A stretch of 64,000 nt of DNA from assembly GCA_964553405.1 (NCBI GenBank), contig CAZKLS010000004.1, positions 3,751-67,750 on the forward strand. Direction: 5' to 3'. How positions within the stretch are numbered: position 1 is the stretch's first letter; each line of letters begins with the position of its first letter. This stretch comes from DATIRA01 sp964553405. GTDB lineage: Bacteria > Pseudomonadota > Gammaproteobacteria > Steroidobacterales > Steroidobacteraceae. Of this stretch, positions 26,778-35,275 are shown in pieces. Under the pieces are notes generated by a model that was given only the letters and a program-made list of their open reading frames with translations, did no database searches and was not told where the DNA came from. A program made the position numbers and the translations under genes.

Positions 26778-28060
26778 TCCGATTCGGAAGACTCGTGCTG
26801 CTGTCCGGACTGCTCGCAGCATCTCAGACCGCGCTCTGCTACCCGCTCGACGGCTACCCGGAGACCGGGATACGACGCGTCGAGGGCTCGCGGCTCGCGA
26901 ACGATGGCGAAGTCAGGGACGTCAAGCAGCCGCCGGGCGCACTGCTCAGCACTGGCCAGGTGGACCTGCGGCTGCTCTCGCACCGTGGACTCGACCTGCC
27001 CGCCCCGGACGCCGCATTCACCGCGAAGATCGTCGCGATGCTGGGCAGCGAGGCCGACCGCTACGGCATCGCCGTGCTGGATCTCAGCGATCCGGACCAG
27101 CCGCGATATGCGGAGTATCGCGGTGACTACCAGCAGAATGTCGGCAGCGTCGGCAAGCTCGTAGTGGCGACGGCCCTGTTCCAGGCGCTCGCGGACACCT
27201 GGCCGAACGACGTCGCCAAACGCACCAGCGTGCTGAAGAGCACGCAGGTCACCGCGGACGCCTTCGCCCACTGGGACCACCATACGATCCGGCTGTTCGA
27301 CCCGGCCACGAAGACGCTGAAGCGCCGGCCGGTGCAGGACGGCGACCAGGGTTCGCTGTGGGAATGGCTCGACTGGATGCTCTCGGTGAGCTCCAACTCG
27401 GCAGCCTCGATGGTGATGCGCGAGGCGATGCTGCTCAGGCATTTCGGCCAGCGCTATCCGGTCAGCGAGGACGAGATCGAGCGGTTCTTCGCGGACACGC
27501 CGCGCGCCGACCTGACGGCGCTGTTCGACCGCACCTTCGTCGAGCCGCTGGAGCGCAACGGGCTCGACGTGCAGATGCTGCGCCAGGGCAGCTTCTTCAC
27601 GGCCGAGGGCAAGCGGCTCGTGCAGGGCGTCGGCAACAGCTACGGGACCGCGCATGAGCTGATGCAGCTCATGCTGCGCATGGAGCAGGGACGCCTGGTG
27701 GACGAGTGGTCCAGCCGGCAGATCAAGCGCCTGCTCTACATGACCGAGCGCCGCATCCGCTACGCGTCCTCGCCGGCACTCGCGGACGCTGCGGTGTACT
27801 TCAAGTCAGGCTCGCTGTACGGCTGCCAGCCGGAGCCCGATTTCAAGTGCGGCCCCTACCGCGGCAACGTCCGCAACTACATGAACTCGGTGGCCATCGT
27901 CGAGAGCCCGGCGGCTGGCCGCGAGCTGCACTACGTCGTGACGCTGATCTCGAACGTGCTGCGCAAGAACTCCGCCGCTACGCACCAGGCGCTGGCCACG
28001 CAGATCCAGCGGCTGATCCGGCAGATGCACGAGGATGAGGCTGCCGGGGGCGCCCCGTGA
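26774..28060 (+). CDS. exported serine hydrolase, class A beta-lactamase / transpeptidase fold
   Basis: A 428-residue protein with a signal peptide (about 1-22). The three penicillin-recognising-fold motifs are present: S-V-G-K (Ser125, Lys128), S-S-N (206-208) and K-S-G (344-346). The E-x-x-L-N omega-loop glutamate of true class A beta-lactamases is not evident, so antibiotic resistance is unlikely. A cell-wall or other amide/ester hydrolase is more plausible. Two cysteines near 350 and 358 may form a disulfide in the periplasm. Its ATG overlaps the dikinase-like stop by four bases, indicating translational coupling and a related role. It converges on a second hydrolase of the same fold. Confidence 0.85.
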   Translation: MIRFGRLVLLSGLLAASQTALCYPLDGYPETGIRRVEGSRLANDGEVRDVKQPPGALLSTGQVDLRLLSHRGLDLPAPDAAFTAKIVAMLGSEADRYGIAVLDLSDPDQPRYAEYRGDYQQNVGSVGKLVVATALFQALADTWPNDVAKRTSVLKSTQVTADAFAHWDHHTIRLFDPATKTLKRRPVQDGDQGSLWEWLDWMLSVSSNSAASMVMREAMLLRHFGQRYPVSEDEIERFFADTPRADLTALFDRTFVEPLERNGLDVQMLRQGSFFTAEGKRLVQGVGNSYGTAHELMQLMLRMEQGRLVDEWSSRQIKRLLYMTERRIRYASSPALADAAVYFKSGSLYGCQPEPDFKCGPYRGNVRNYMNSVAIVESPAAGRELHYVVTLISNVLRKNSAATHQALATQIQRLIRQMHEDEAAGGAP

Positions 28061-28097
28061 GCGTCGCAGCCGGGTCGTGACGGGGCCGGCGGGCCGA

Positions 28098-29051
28098 TCA
28101 GGGCGCGACGTGGCGGGCGACGCTTTCGCCGGCGGCCGGCTTCTGGCCCTTCACGACCAGGTCGTGCAGCGGCGCCGCGATCGAGGCGAGCCACTCGCCG
28201 CCCCTCGCATCGTCCGCGAGGCCGACCAGCACGAGCTTGCGTCCGCCGGACTCGACCAGTGCACCGTCGGCGTGGAACTGGCGCCAGGTGCCCGACTTGC
28301 GATAGATCGTCGCCTCGGGCCGCTGCTCGAGCCCCTTGACGAACTTGTGCCGGATGCCGGGCTCGCTGAGCGCCGACTTCATCAGCGCAGTGCGGCTCGG
28401 GTCCAGCAACTGCCCGCTTTCGAGCAGATAGAACAGCCGCGTCACCTGCATCGCGGTCGCGCCGTGCGACAGGTTGTGCAAAGGATCGCGCCTGTAGGCC
28501 GGGTTGCCGCCGTAGTCCTTGCCGACCCAGAGGCCGCCGTTGTGGGCCGGGTCGTAGAGCTTCAGGCGCTGGGACTGCAGCAGCTGGATCAGCGGGTCGC
28601 GACCGACCCACTGCAGCACGCGGGTTGCCGCAGCGTTGCTCGAGTAGCGGATCATCTGCACGATGTCGTCGCTGAGCGAGTCGTCCGGCGCGATCCGTTC
28701 GCGCTGCATCTTGTCCATCGCACCGAGCAGGATCGCGATCTTGGGCAGGCTGGCCGCGTACATCATCCGGTCGCCGTTGACCGTGGCGACGCGCGGCGCA
28801 CCCGGATCCGTGATGTCGGCCAGGGCGACGGCGAGCCGGCCGGAGCGGACGGCCTCCGTCAGGCCATGCTTCTGCAGGATCTCCTCGAGCCCGGCCTGCA
28901 GCTTGCCATCCATGCTGGACCAGAAATCCACGCTCGCATCGCCCTGCGGGCGGCCCGCCTCCTCGATGTTCACCGGGAGCCCGGTCACGCCTGCGGACAG
29001 CACCGGGAGGCTCGTGGTGAGCAGGATCATGGACGCGAGCAAGCGCTTCAT
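28098..29051 (-). CDS. exported serine hydrolase, class A beta-lactamase-like fold
   Basis: A 317-residue protein with a signal peptide (about 1-20, cleaved near V-L-S-A). It carries S-L-P-K (Ser101, Lys104), Y-S-S-N (136-139) and R-K-S-G (Lys252-Gly254), the three catalytic motifs of the beta-lactamase/DD-peptidase fold. The class A general-base E-x-x-x-N motif is again not recognisable. It is about 110 residues shorter than the neighbouring hydrolase at 26774 and only distantly similar, so it is a second family member rather than a recent duplicate. It converges with that gene (37-base gap) and is divergent, by 65 bases, from the kinase-like gene. Confidence 0.85.
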   Translation of the reverse strand: MKRLLASMILLTTSLPVLSAGVTGLPVNIEEAGRPQGDASVDFWSSMDGKLQAGLEEILQKHGLTEAVRSGRLAVALADITDPGAPRVATVNGDRMMYAASLPKIAILLGAMDKMQRERIAPDDSLSDDIVQMIRYSSNAAATRVLQWVGRDPLIQLLQSQRLKLYDPAHNGGLWVGKDYGGNPAYRRDPLHNLSHGATAMQVTRLFYLLESGQLLDPSRTALMKSALSEPGIRHKFVKGLEQRPEATIYRKSGTWRQFHADGALVESGGRKLVLVGLADDARGGEWLASIAAPLHDLVVKGQKPAAGESVARHVAP

Positions 29052-29116
29052 TCAGGCGAGACCTGCGTAAAAATTCGCGGCATTATACCCGACCCCTGCA
29101 ACTGAGTCGATCCTAA

Positions 29117-30661
29117 GTGCCTGTCTTGACTGTGGTTTTCGACCAACAGCGCGTTTCGGCTGGAAAACGCCCCGGCCGGTCCCGGATCCGCCCATCTGTT
29201 GCGGCAACGCAGCATGCCTGCCGCGCGATCGGCGCGCTGCTGCTCGCCTGCGGCGGACTCGGCCTGGCGGGTTCGATCGCCCTCGCCTCCTCCGAGGTCA
29301 GAGGTACCGTCACCGGGTTCGAGTCGCCGCGCGGCACCGCCGAAAGATGCGTCGCGCTCGATCACGTACCCGGCGGTCGCTACTCGCAGGCAGACGTCGC
29401 CAAGGAACGCGAGTTCTGCAGCATCGACTTCTATGGCGATACCCACGCGCTCTGCCCGAAGGTCTTCAGTACGAGCCCGGGCACGCTGGTCTTCGATCTC
29501 TCCGGCGGCGCCTATGCGGGAGATCCGGCCCGGTTCGAGCGCGAGGCCTGCGCCGGAGGCGGCGTGCACAAGCGAGGCGCATCGGGCGACCCGATCTCGT
29601 TCAAGATGTCGGTCAACACGCGGGAGTCCAGCGCGACGTTCGCCAATGCATCGCTGATCTACTACCACTTCTCGCGGTACTTCGACGCCTCGGTGCACGT
29701 GCCGGTCGCGGTGATGAGGACGATCGACCGCGAGGAGCACGCCGCGCGCGTCAGCAACAGGGGTGTCAGCCTGTCTGCCGGGAAAGCCGCACTGAAGATG
29801 AACCACGCCGCCTGGCTGGCCCTGCAGGCCGCGGAGAAGGATCCCTCCGGCTACAAGCCGACAGCGGAACTGTTCACGCCCGACGGCCAGCTGTACGGGG
29901 CGATGCTGCATCCGCAGGGCAGGCGCTACGGCGAAGAGATCAACGGCACGCGCGCGTCGGGCTGGGGCGACGGCCAGAACCGGGACTTCCAGCAAACGGC
30001 CCCGTTCCGCGCGTTGCGCAGCCCTCGCCCGCTCGCCGAGGCGATCGACGAGGGCAAGGCGGCGGCGATGCGCGATCCGAAGCTCGCCAAGGCGATGGGT
30101 TCGCCGGTGACGCCCGCGCAGATGGTCTTCTGGATGAGCGACCTGGTGGACGTCACGCTGCTCGACTACATCTTCAGCCAGCAGGATCGCATCGGCAACG
30201 TGGACTACGTCCCGTACTGGTACTGGATTGAGGACGGCAAGCTCGAGCGCCGGCGCGCGCAATCGCGCGAGGCGCCCGCCGACATCGCCAGCCTCGAACC
30301 CGCCTACATCCGGCGGACGGAACTCGGCGACAACGACGCGGGCCTGCGCCTGACCTACGTCAACTACACGAAGCGAACCGGCATGCTGGAGAGCCTCCGC
30401 CACTACCGTGCCGACACCTATCGGCGCCTGATCGCGCTCGCGCAGGACTTCGCCGAGTCGGGACCGTTGCACGAATACGTCAGGACGACCTTCGGCCTGT
30501 CGGATCGCGAATTCGCGCAGGTGGTCCAGAACACCGCGCAGGCCGCCGCGATCCTGCGGGAAAGCTGCCAGGCCGGCCGGCTGCGGTTCGACGTCGAGCC
30601 GGAGGAGTTCCTGCTGACGGGCAAGGTCGTGGCGCGCCAGCTGGACTGCGAAGAGCCCTGA
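29117..30661 (+). CDS. exported protein with atypical-kinase (PI4K/FAM20/HipA-like) motifs, function unknown
   Basis: A 514-residue protein beginning at a GTG with a long basic n-region and a hydrophobic segment (about 36-57), so export or anchoring is likely. It is cysteine-rich in the first half (C78, C101, C113, C145). Around 160-205 it reads like a kinase N-lobe: F-K-M, then an S-L-I-Y-Y-H-F-S-R-Y-F helix and V-H-V-P-V-A-V-M-R. Around 350-362 it has L-D-Y-I-F-S-Q-Q-D-R-I-G-N, with candidate catalytic Asp357 and metal-binding Asn361. At 404-409 it has G-D-N-D-A-G, an equivalent of the D-F-G/D-N-G metal motif. That spacing resembles FAM20, PI4K-II and HipA kinases. I do not recognise a named family. 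The metallophosphoesterase starts two bases after the stop. Confidence 0.7.
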   Translation: MPVLTVVFDQQRVSAGKRPGRSRIRPSVAATQHACRAIGALLLACGGLGLAGSIALASSEVRGTVTGFESPRGTAERCVALDHVPGGRYSQADVAKEREFCSIDFYGDTHALCPKVFSTSPGTLVFDLSGGAYAGDPARFEREACAGGGVHKRGASGDPISFKMSVNTRESSATFANASLIYYHFSRYFDASVHVPVAVMRTIDREEHAARVSNRGVSLSAGKAALKMNHAAWLALQAAEKDPSGYKPTAELFTPDGQLYGAMLHPQGRRYGEEINGTRASGWGDGQNRDFQQTAPFRALRSPRPLAEAIDEGKAAAMRDPKLAKAMGSPVTPAQMVFWMSDLVDVTLLDYIFSQQDRIGNVDYVPYWYWIEDGKLERRRAQSREAPADIASLEPAYIRRTELGDNDAGLRLTYVNYTKRTGMLESLRHYRADTYRRLIALAQDFAESGPLHEYVRTTFGLSDREFAQVVQNTAQAAAILRESCQAGRLRFDVEPEEFLLTGKVVARQLDCEEP

Positions 30662-30663
30662 GC

Positions 30664-31680
30664 ATGCGATTCGCTCGCCCTCGCCTCCGTCTCGCGACCC
30701 TGGCCCTGCTGCTGCTGGCCGCGGCCTGGCAGCCCGCGGCGCGGGCCGCGCTCAACGTGATCGTGATCTCGGACCTGAACGGCTCCTATGGCAGCACGCG
30801 CTACGAGCCCGGGGTCGGCCTCGCGGTTTCCCGGATAATCGAACTCGAGCCGGACCTGGTCATCAGCACGGGCGACATGGTCGCGGGGCAGCGGCTGCAC
30901 CCGCCGCTGGCCGCCCCCGCGATCGAGGCGATGTGGACGGCGTTCCATGCGGCCGTCTCGACGCCGCTGGCCGAGGCCGGGATTCCGCTCGCGGTGACGC
31001 CCGGCAACCACGATGCCTCGGCCTATCCGTCTTTCCGGGCAGAGCGGGAAATATTCCGGCAGCAGTGGCAATCCAGGGCGCCGAAGCTCGAGTTCGTGGA
31101 CCGGGACGGCTACCCGTTCAGCTACGCCTTTGCGCTCGGCGGCGTGCTGTTCGTGTCGCTGGACGTCACGAAGGTCGGCACGCTGGACGAAACCCAGCGC
31201 CGCTGGCTCGACGGGCTGCTGGAGACCCACGGCCAGCGATACCGGCACCGCGTGGTCTTCAGCCACCTGCCGATCTACCCGTTCACGCTGGGCCGCGAAA
31301 GCGAGGTGAGCGCCGACCACGAGCTCGAGCGGATTCTGCAACGACACGGGGTCGAGCTGTACCTGAGCGGGCATCACCACGCCTACTACCCCGGCTACCG
31401 CCGCGGTGTCCGCTTCGTCAGCCAGGCCTGCCTCGGCGCCGGACCGCGACCGCTGATCGGGACCACGAGCCGTGCCGGGCGGGCGATTACCGTGCTCGAG
31501 TTCGACGAGCAGGGGCCGGCCGCGATCGGCGCGCTCGGCGGCCCGCGTTTCCGTGACCCGGTCGAAATCAGGCAGCTCCCGGAATCCATAGAGTCCCGCT
31601 TCGGGACGCTGGTGCGGGACGACCTGCGCCACCTCGAGCCTGCCGAAGCACGCCGGTCCGCGGCGTCCGCGCCCAGATGA
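30664..31680 (+). CDS. exported metallophosphoesterase (calcineurin-like)
   Basis: A 338-residue protein with a signal peptide (about 1-29). The calcineurin-like two-metal site is largely present: S-D-L-N (residues 36-39), G-D-M (70-72), G-N-H-D (114-117), F-S-H-L-P, and G-H-H-H-A-Y. The first motif is D-x-N instead of the usual D-x-H, which may change the metal at site 1. It should hydrolyse phosphomonoesters or diesters in the periplasm. It starts two bases after the kinase-like stop, so it is almost certainly in the same operon. A secreted kinase-like protein next to a secreted phosphatase suggests opposing activities, which is inference. Confidence 0.88.
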   Translation: MRFARPRLRLATLALLLLAAAWQPAARAALNVIVISDLNGSYGSTRYEPGVGLAVSRIIELEPDLVISTGDMVAGQRLHPPLAAPAIEAMWTAFHAAVSTPLAEAGIPLAVTPGNHDASAYPSFRAEREIFRQQWQSRAPKLEFVDRDGYPFSYAFALGGVLFVSLDVTKVGTLDETQRRWLDGLLETHGQRYRHRVVFSHLPIYPFTLGRESEVSADHELERILQRHGVELYLSGHHHAYYPGYRRGVRFVSQACLGAGPRPLIGTTSRAGRAITVLEFDEQGPAAIGALGGPRFRDPVEIRQLPESIESRFGTLVRDDLRHLEPAEARRSAASAPR

Positions 31681-31696
31681 GCCGGGAGCCGGAGCG

Positions 31697-33055
31697 ATGA
31701 GTTCAAGCAACGCCGCAACCAGCGACCGCCGCTCCTGGCTCGAGCGCCTGCTGGCCGCGTTCACCGAGGTGCGGGCCGGCGAAGGCCTCTCGGCGCTCGC
31801 GCTGGCCTTCAACGTCTTCCTGATCCTGGCGACCTACTACCTGATCAAGCCGGTGCGTGAAGCGCTGATCCTGTCCGTACCCGGGGGGCCGGAGATCAAG
31901 AGCTACGCTTCCGCGGGACAGGCGCTGCTGCTGCTGGTCGCGGTGCCGGCCTACGGCTGGCTCGCGAGCCGCACGCCTCGCATGCGCCTGATCGACACGG
32001 TGACGCTGATCTTCGTCGCCTGCCTGGTCTGCTTCTACCTGCTGCTGCACAGCGGCGTGTCGATCGGTATCGCCTTCTTCCTCTGGGTGGGCATCTTCAA
32101 CCTGATGATCCCGGCGCAGTTCTGGGCCTTCGCCAACGACATCTACACCCCCGACGAAGGCAAGCGCCTGTTCGTGCTGATCGCGTTCGGCGCGTCGCTC
32201 GGCGCCGTGTTCGGCAGCTTCCTCGCGAACCGGCTGATCCCGTTGATCGGCGTCCACGAGATGCTGCTGCTGGCTGCCGCGGTGCTCGCCTCGACGCTGG
32301 TGGTGACACACTTCGTCGCGCATCGCGAGCGACGGCGCTTCTCGGCACCGGCCCCCGGCGCGACGGACGCGGCAGCGGAGGAGCCACTGGCCGGTGACAA
32401 CGCGTTCGCAATGGTCTTCAGGAACCGCTACCTGCTGCTGCTCGCGGTGATGCTGCTGCTCAACAACTGGGTGAACTCGAACGGCGAGTACATCCTCGGC
32501 CACATCGTCAAGGACGCCGCCGTGGACTTCGCCGACGGTCGTGACCCGGCCGTGCAGGAGGAATTCATCGCCTCGTTCTACTCGAAGTACTTCGGCGTGG
32601 TGAACCTTGCAGGCATGCTGCTGCAACTGTTCGTCGTATCACGCGTAATCAAGTACATCGGCGTTCCTCTCGCGATCTGCCTGCTGCCCGCGATCACCTT
32701 CGGCGGCTGGCTGTTCGTCGCGGCACTGCCGGTGCTCGGCGTGGTCCGCTGGGTGAAGACCGTCGAGAACTCGACCGACTACTCGCTGCAGAGCACGCTG
32801 AAGCAGGTCATGTACCTGCCGACGAGCCGCGCCGAGAAGTACAAGGCCAAGCAGGCCATCGACACGTTCTTCGTACGGGCCGGAGACGTCTGCTCGGCCG
32901 CGCTGGTGTTCGCGGCCATCCACCTGCTGGCGCTCGACGTCCGCGGCTTCGCGATCGCGACGCTGCTGCTCTGCGCGACGTGGCTCGGAGTCTCGATTCT
33001 GCTGGGACGACGGTTCCGGGCACTGGTCCCGGGCGGGCCCGGGACGCAGAAATGA
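31697..33055 (+). CDS. ADP/ATP-carrier-type nucleotide transporter (NTP/NDP exchanger, Tlc/Npt family)
   Basis: A 452-residue inner-membrane protein with about 11-12 helices. It carries the Tlc-family fingerprints: Y-Y-L-I-K-P-V-R-E-A near residue 50 and, at about 350-390, V-E-N-S-T-D-Y-S-L-Q followed by L-P-T-S-R-A-E-K-Y-K-A-K-Q-A-I-D-T-F-F-V-R. Characterised members in obligate intracellular bacteria swap ATP for ADP across the membrane. The role of free-living homologues is less clear. It lies 16 bases after the metallophosphoesterase and overlaps the next transporter by four bases, so it belongs to the operon starting at 29117. This position would suit nucleotide delivery to the exported kinase-like proteins, which is inference. 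Confidence 0.85.
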   Translation: MSSSNAATSDRRSWLERLLAAFTEVRAGEGLSALALAFNVFLILATYYLIKPVREALILSVPGGPEIKSYASAGQALLLLVAVPAYGWLASRTPRMRLIDTVTLIFVACLVCFYLLLHSGVSIGIAFFLWVGIFNLMIPAQFWAFANDIYTPDEGKRLFVLIAFGASLGAVFGSFLANRLIPLIGVHEMLLLAAAVLASTLVVTHFVAHRERRRFSAPAPGATDAAAEEPLAGDNAFAMVFRNRYLLLLAVMLLLNNWVNSNGEYILGHIVKDAAVDFADGRDPAVQEEFIASFYSKYFGVVNLAGMLLQLFVVSRVIKYIGVPLAICLLPAITFGGWLFVAALPVLGVVRWVKTVENSTDYSLQSTLKQVMYLPTSRAEKYKAKQAIDTFFVRAGDVCSAALVFAAIHLLALDVRGFAIATLLLCATWLGVSILLGRRFRALVPGGPGTQK

Positions 33056-35256
33056 GCGCTGCTGAGGCCGCCCCGGGCGGGCTGGCCGCCTGGTGGTTCC
33101 GCTCCAGCCTGACGTTGCGCATCGTCGCGGGGCTCGCGCTGGGCGTGCTCGCGGGACTCTTCTTCGGCGAGGAAGTCGTCGCGCTGCAGGGGCTGGCCCG
33201 CGCGTACATCGGCCTGATGCAGATGACGGTGCTGCCGTACCTCGTCGTCGCGCTGGTCCTCGGTCTCGGCGGACTCAGCCCGCGCGAAGCCGTCCAGCTC
33301 GCAAAGTACGGGGGACTCACGCTGCTCGTGTTCTGGGGACTGGCGCTGGCAGTCGTGGCGCTGATGCCGGTGACTTTCCCCGAGTACCAGTCGGCCTTCT
33401 TCTTCAGCACGAGCCTGCTCCACCCGCATGAGCCGCTCTCGCTGGTCGACCTGTACGTCCCGGCCAACCCGTTCCACTCGCTGGCCAACAACATCGTGCC
33501 TGCAGTGACGCTGTTCAGCGGCGCGGTCGGTGTTGCGTTGATCGGCGTGCCCGGCAAGGAGCGCTTCCTCGGTGCACTCGAAGTCCTGATGCATGCCCTC
33601 GGCCGCGTCACGCGGTTCGTCGTCGAGCTCACGCCGTTCGGCGTGATTCCGATCGCGGCGCTGGCCGCCGGCACGCTGTCGCTCGAGGAACTGGCCCGGC
33701 TGCAGGTCTACTTCGTGACGTTCCTGGTCGCCGCGCTGCTGATCGGCGCCGTGCTGCTGCCGTCGCTGGTCGCGACGGTCACGCCGATACGCTATCGCGA
33801 GGTACTCGGCGCCAGCAGCGACGCGGTGCTGACGGCCTTCGTGACCAGCAACGTGTTCATCGTGCTGCCGATGCTCGCGGAGCACTGCGAGAAGCTCGCC
33901 GCCCGGCACGGCTTCGACAAGGGCGACGCCAGATCCGTGCCCGAGGTCGTGGTGCCGATCGCGTTCAATGCGCCGACGGCCGGCAAGCTGCTCACCTTGC
34001 TGTTCGTGCCGTTCGCGGCCTGGCTCTCGGGTCGCCCGCTCGTGGGCAGTGAATACCCGGGCCTGATGCTCGCCGGACTGTTCAGCTATTTCGCCAAGGC
34101 GCAAGTGGCACTGCCTTTCCTGATGGACCTGGTCGAGGTGCCGCAGGACCTGTTCCAGCTCTACATCCCCACCACGCTGCTGAACGGCAAGCTCGACTCC
34201 GCAGTCGGCGCGATGAGCCTGTTCGCTTTCTCGGCCATCGTCACGACGGCCATGGCGGGCCGCCTGCAGTTCTCCGTCGGACGACTGCTTCGATTCCTGC
34301 TGGGCTCGGCCGTGCTGTCTGCGGTCGCGGTGGGGCTGACGTCGTGGGCGCTCTCCCGACTGGTGGACACCAGCTACACGAAGGCCGAAGTCGTCGCATC
34401 GATGCATCTGTCCCGTGCGCCACCGCCCACGACCGTTTACAGCGGACCGGCGCCGTTCGATCCGTACTCACGGATGGACCTGACGCCGCTCCAGCGTATC
34501 CGGGCGCGCCAGACGCTGCGGGTCGGCTACCAGCACGGACGGCTGCCATTCAGTTTCCGCAACCGGCAGGGGGACCTCGTAGGCTTCGACATCGAGATGG
34601 TCAGCAGGATGGCCAAGGATCTCGGCGTGCGCCTCGAGTTCGTGCCGATCCAGCTCGACGGGTTCGACACACAGCTCAACTCGGGGGACGTCGATCTCGT
34701 CTCCAGTGTCGCCTACACGCAGCACTGGGTCGCACGCGTTCGCCTGTCCGCGCCATACATGGACGGCACGATCGGACTGCTGGTCCGGGACTCGCGCCGC
34801 GACGAGTTCGCAAACCTGGAGTCCATTGCGGGTCACGAACACCTGAAGATCGGTATCCCCGGCCGTGCGGAGCTGTATGAGGACTACGTGCAGGCGCTGG
34901 TCGGCTCGACACCGTACGAGCTCGTGAACCTGGAGAGCTGGCAGGACTACTTCGACGGGCAGCATCCGGAAATCGACGCGGTGCTCGGCCTCGCCGAGGT
35001 GGCGACGGCGTGGTCGCTGCTGCACCCCGAATACTCGGTCGTGATACCGCGAGACGCGGTCATACGACGGCCGCTCGGCTTCGCAACGGCACTCGACGCT
35101 GCGGACTTCGCCGAGTTCGTCGACGAATGGATCGTGCTGCAGCAGGCCCGAGGCGAAATCCAGCAGGCCTACGACTACTGGATCCTCGGCAAGGGCGCGG
35201 AACTCAAGTCGCCCCGCTGGTCGATCGCCCGCGACGTGCTCGGCTGGACCCGCTGA
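33052..35256 (+). CDS. dicarboxylate/amino-acid:cation symporter fused to a periplasmic solute-binding domain
   Basis: A 734-residue fusion. Residues about 18-465 are a DAACS (GltP/DctA-like) symporter with N-N-I-V-P and F-N-A-P-T-A-G-K in place of the usual serine-rich and N-M-D-G-T segments, so substrate choice may differ. Residues about 480-730 form a type II periplasmic binding domain (SBP_bac_3-like): L-R-V-G-Y-Q-H-G-R-L-P-F-S-F, G-F-D-I-E-M-V-S, and D-L-V-S-S-V. The ATG at 33052 overlaps the preceding stop (ATGA), confirming coupling with the nucleotide exchanger. Binding proteins are rarely fused to secondary symporters. The topology would place the C-terminal domain in the periplasm. 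Confidence 0.88.
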   Translation: MSAAEAAPGGLAAWWFRSSLTLRIVAGLALGVLAGLFFGEEVVALQGLARAYIGLMQMTVLPYLVVALVLGLGGLSPREAVQLAKYGGLTLLVFWGLALAVVALMPVTFPEYQSAFFFSTSLLHPHEPLSLVDLYVPANPFHSLANNIVPAVTLFSGAVGVALIGVPGKERFLGALEVLMHALGRVTRFVVELTPFGVIPIAALAAGTLSLEELARLQVYFVTFLVAALLIGAVLLPSLVATVTPIRYREVLGASSDAVLTAFVTSNVFIVLPMLAEHCEKLAARHGFDKGDARSVPEVVVPIAFNAPTAGKLLTLLFVPFAAWLSGRPLVGSEYPGLMLAGLFSYFAKAQVALPFLMDLVEVPQDLFQLYIPTTLLNGKLDSAVGAMSLFAFSAIVTTAMAGRLQFSVGRLLRFLLGSAVLSAVAVGLTSWALSRLVDTSYTKAEVVASMHLSRAPPPTTVYSGPAPFDPYSRMDLTPLQRIRARQTLRVGYQHGRLPFSFRNRQGDLVGFDIEMVSRMAKDLGVRLEFVPIQLDGFDTQLNSGDVDLVSSVAYTQHWVARVRLSAPYMDGTIGLLVRDSRRDEFANLESIAGHEHLKIGIPGRAELYEDYVQALVGSTPYELVNLESWQDYFDGQHPEIDAVLGLAEVATAWSLLHPEYSVVIPRDAVIRRPLGFATALDAADFAEFVDEWIVLQQARGEIQQAYDYWILGKGAELKSPRWSIARDVLGWTR

Positions 35257-35258
35257 GC

Positions 35259-35274
35259 GCGCCGTCGCCGGCGC
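35259..35274. terminator. GC-rich hairpin across the stops of convergent genes
   Basis: GCGCCG (35259-35264) pairs with CGGCGC (35269-35274) around a TCGC loop. It sits between the stop codons of the symporter-fusion gene and the convergent PliI-like gene. There is no T-run on either strand, so it is at most a weak bidirectional terminator or RNA 3' end stabiliser. Confidence 0.3.
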
Positions 35275-35275
35275 T

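Noticed and set aside
26774..29051. Beta-lactam resistance gene
   Set aside because: Both proteins have the beta-lactamase fold motifs but lack a recognisable deacylation glutamate loop; resistance should not be inferred.
28035..29105. 356-residue plus-strand frame
   Set aside because: Exactly antisense to the serine hydrolase, which has all three catalytic motifs.
31697..33055. Evidence for an intracellular energy-parasite lifestyle
   Set aside because: Tlc-type carriers also occur in free-living bacteria, and the window has a full set of free-living metabolic genes.
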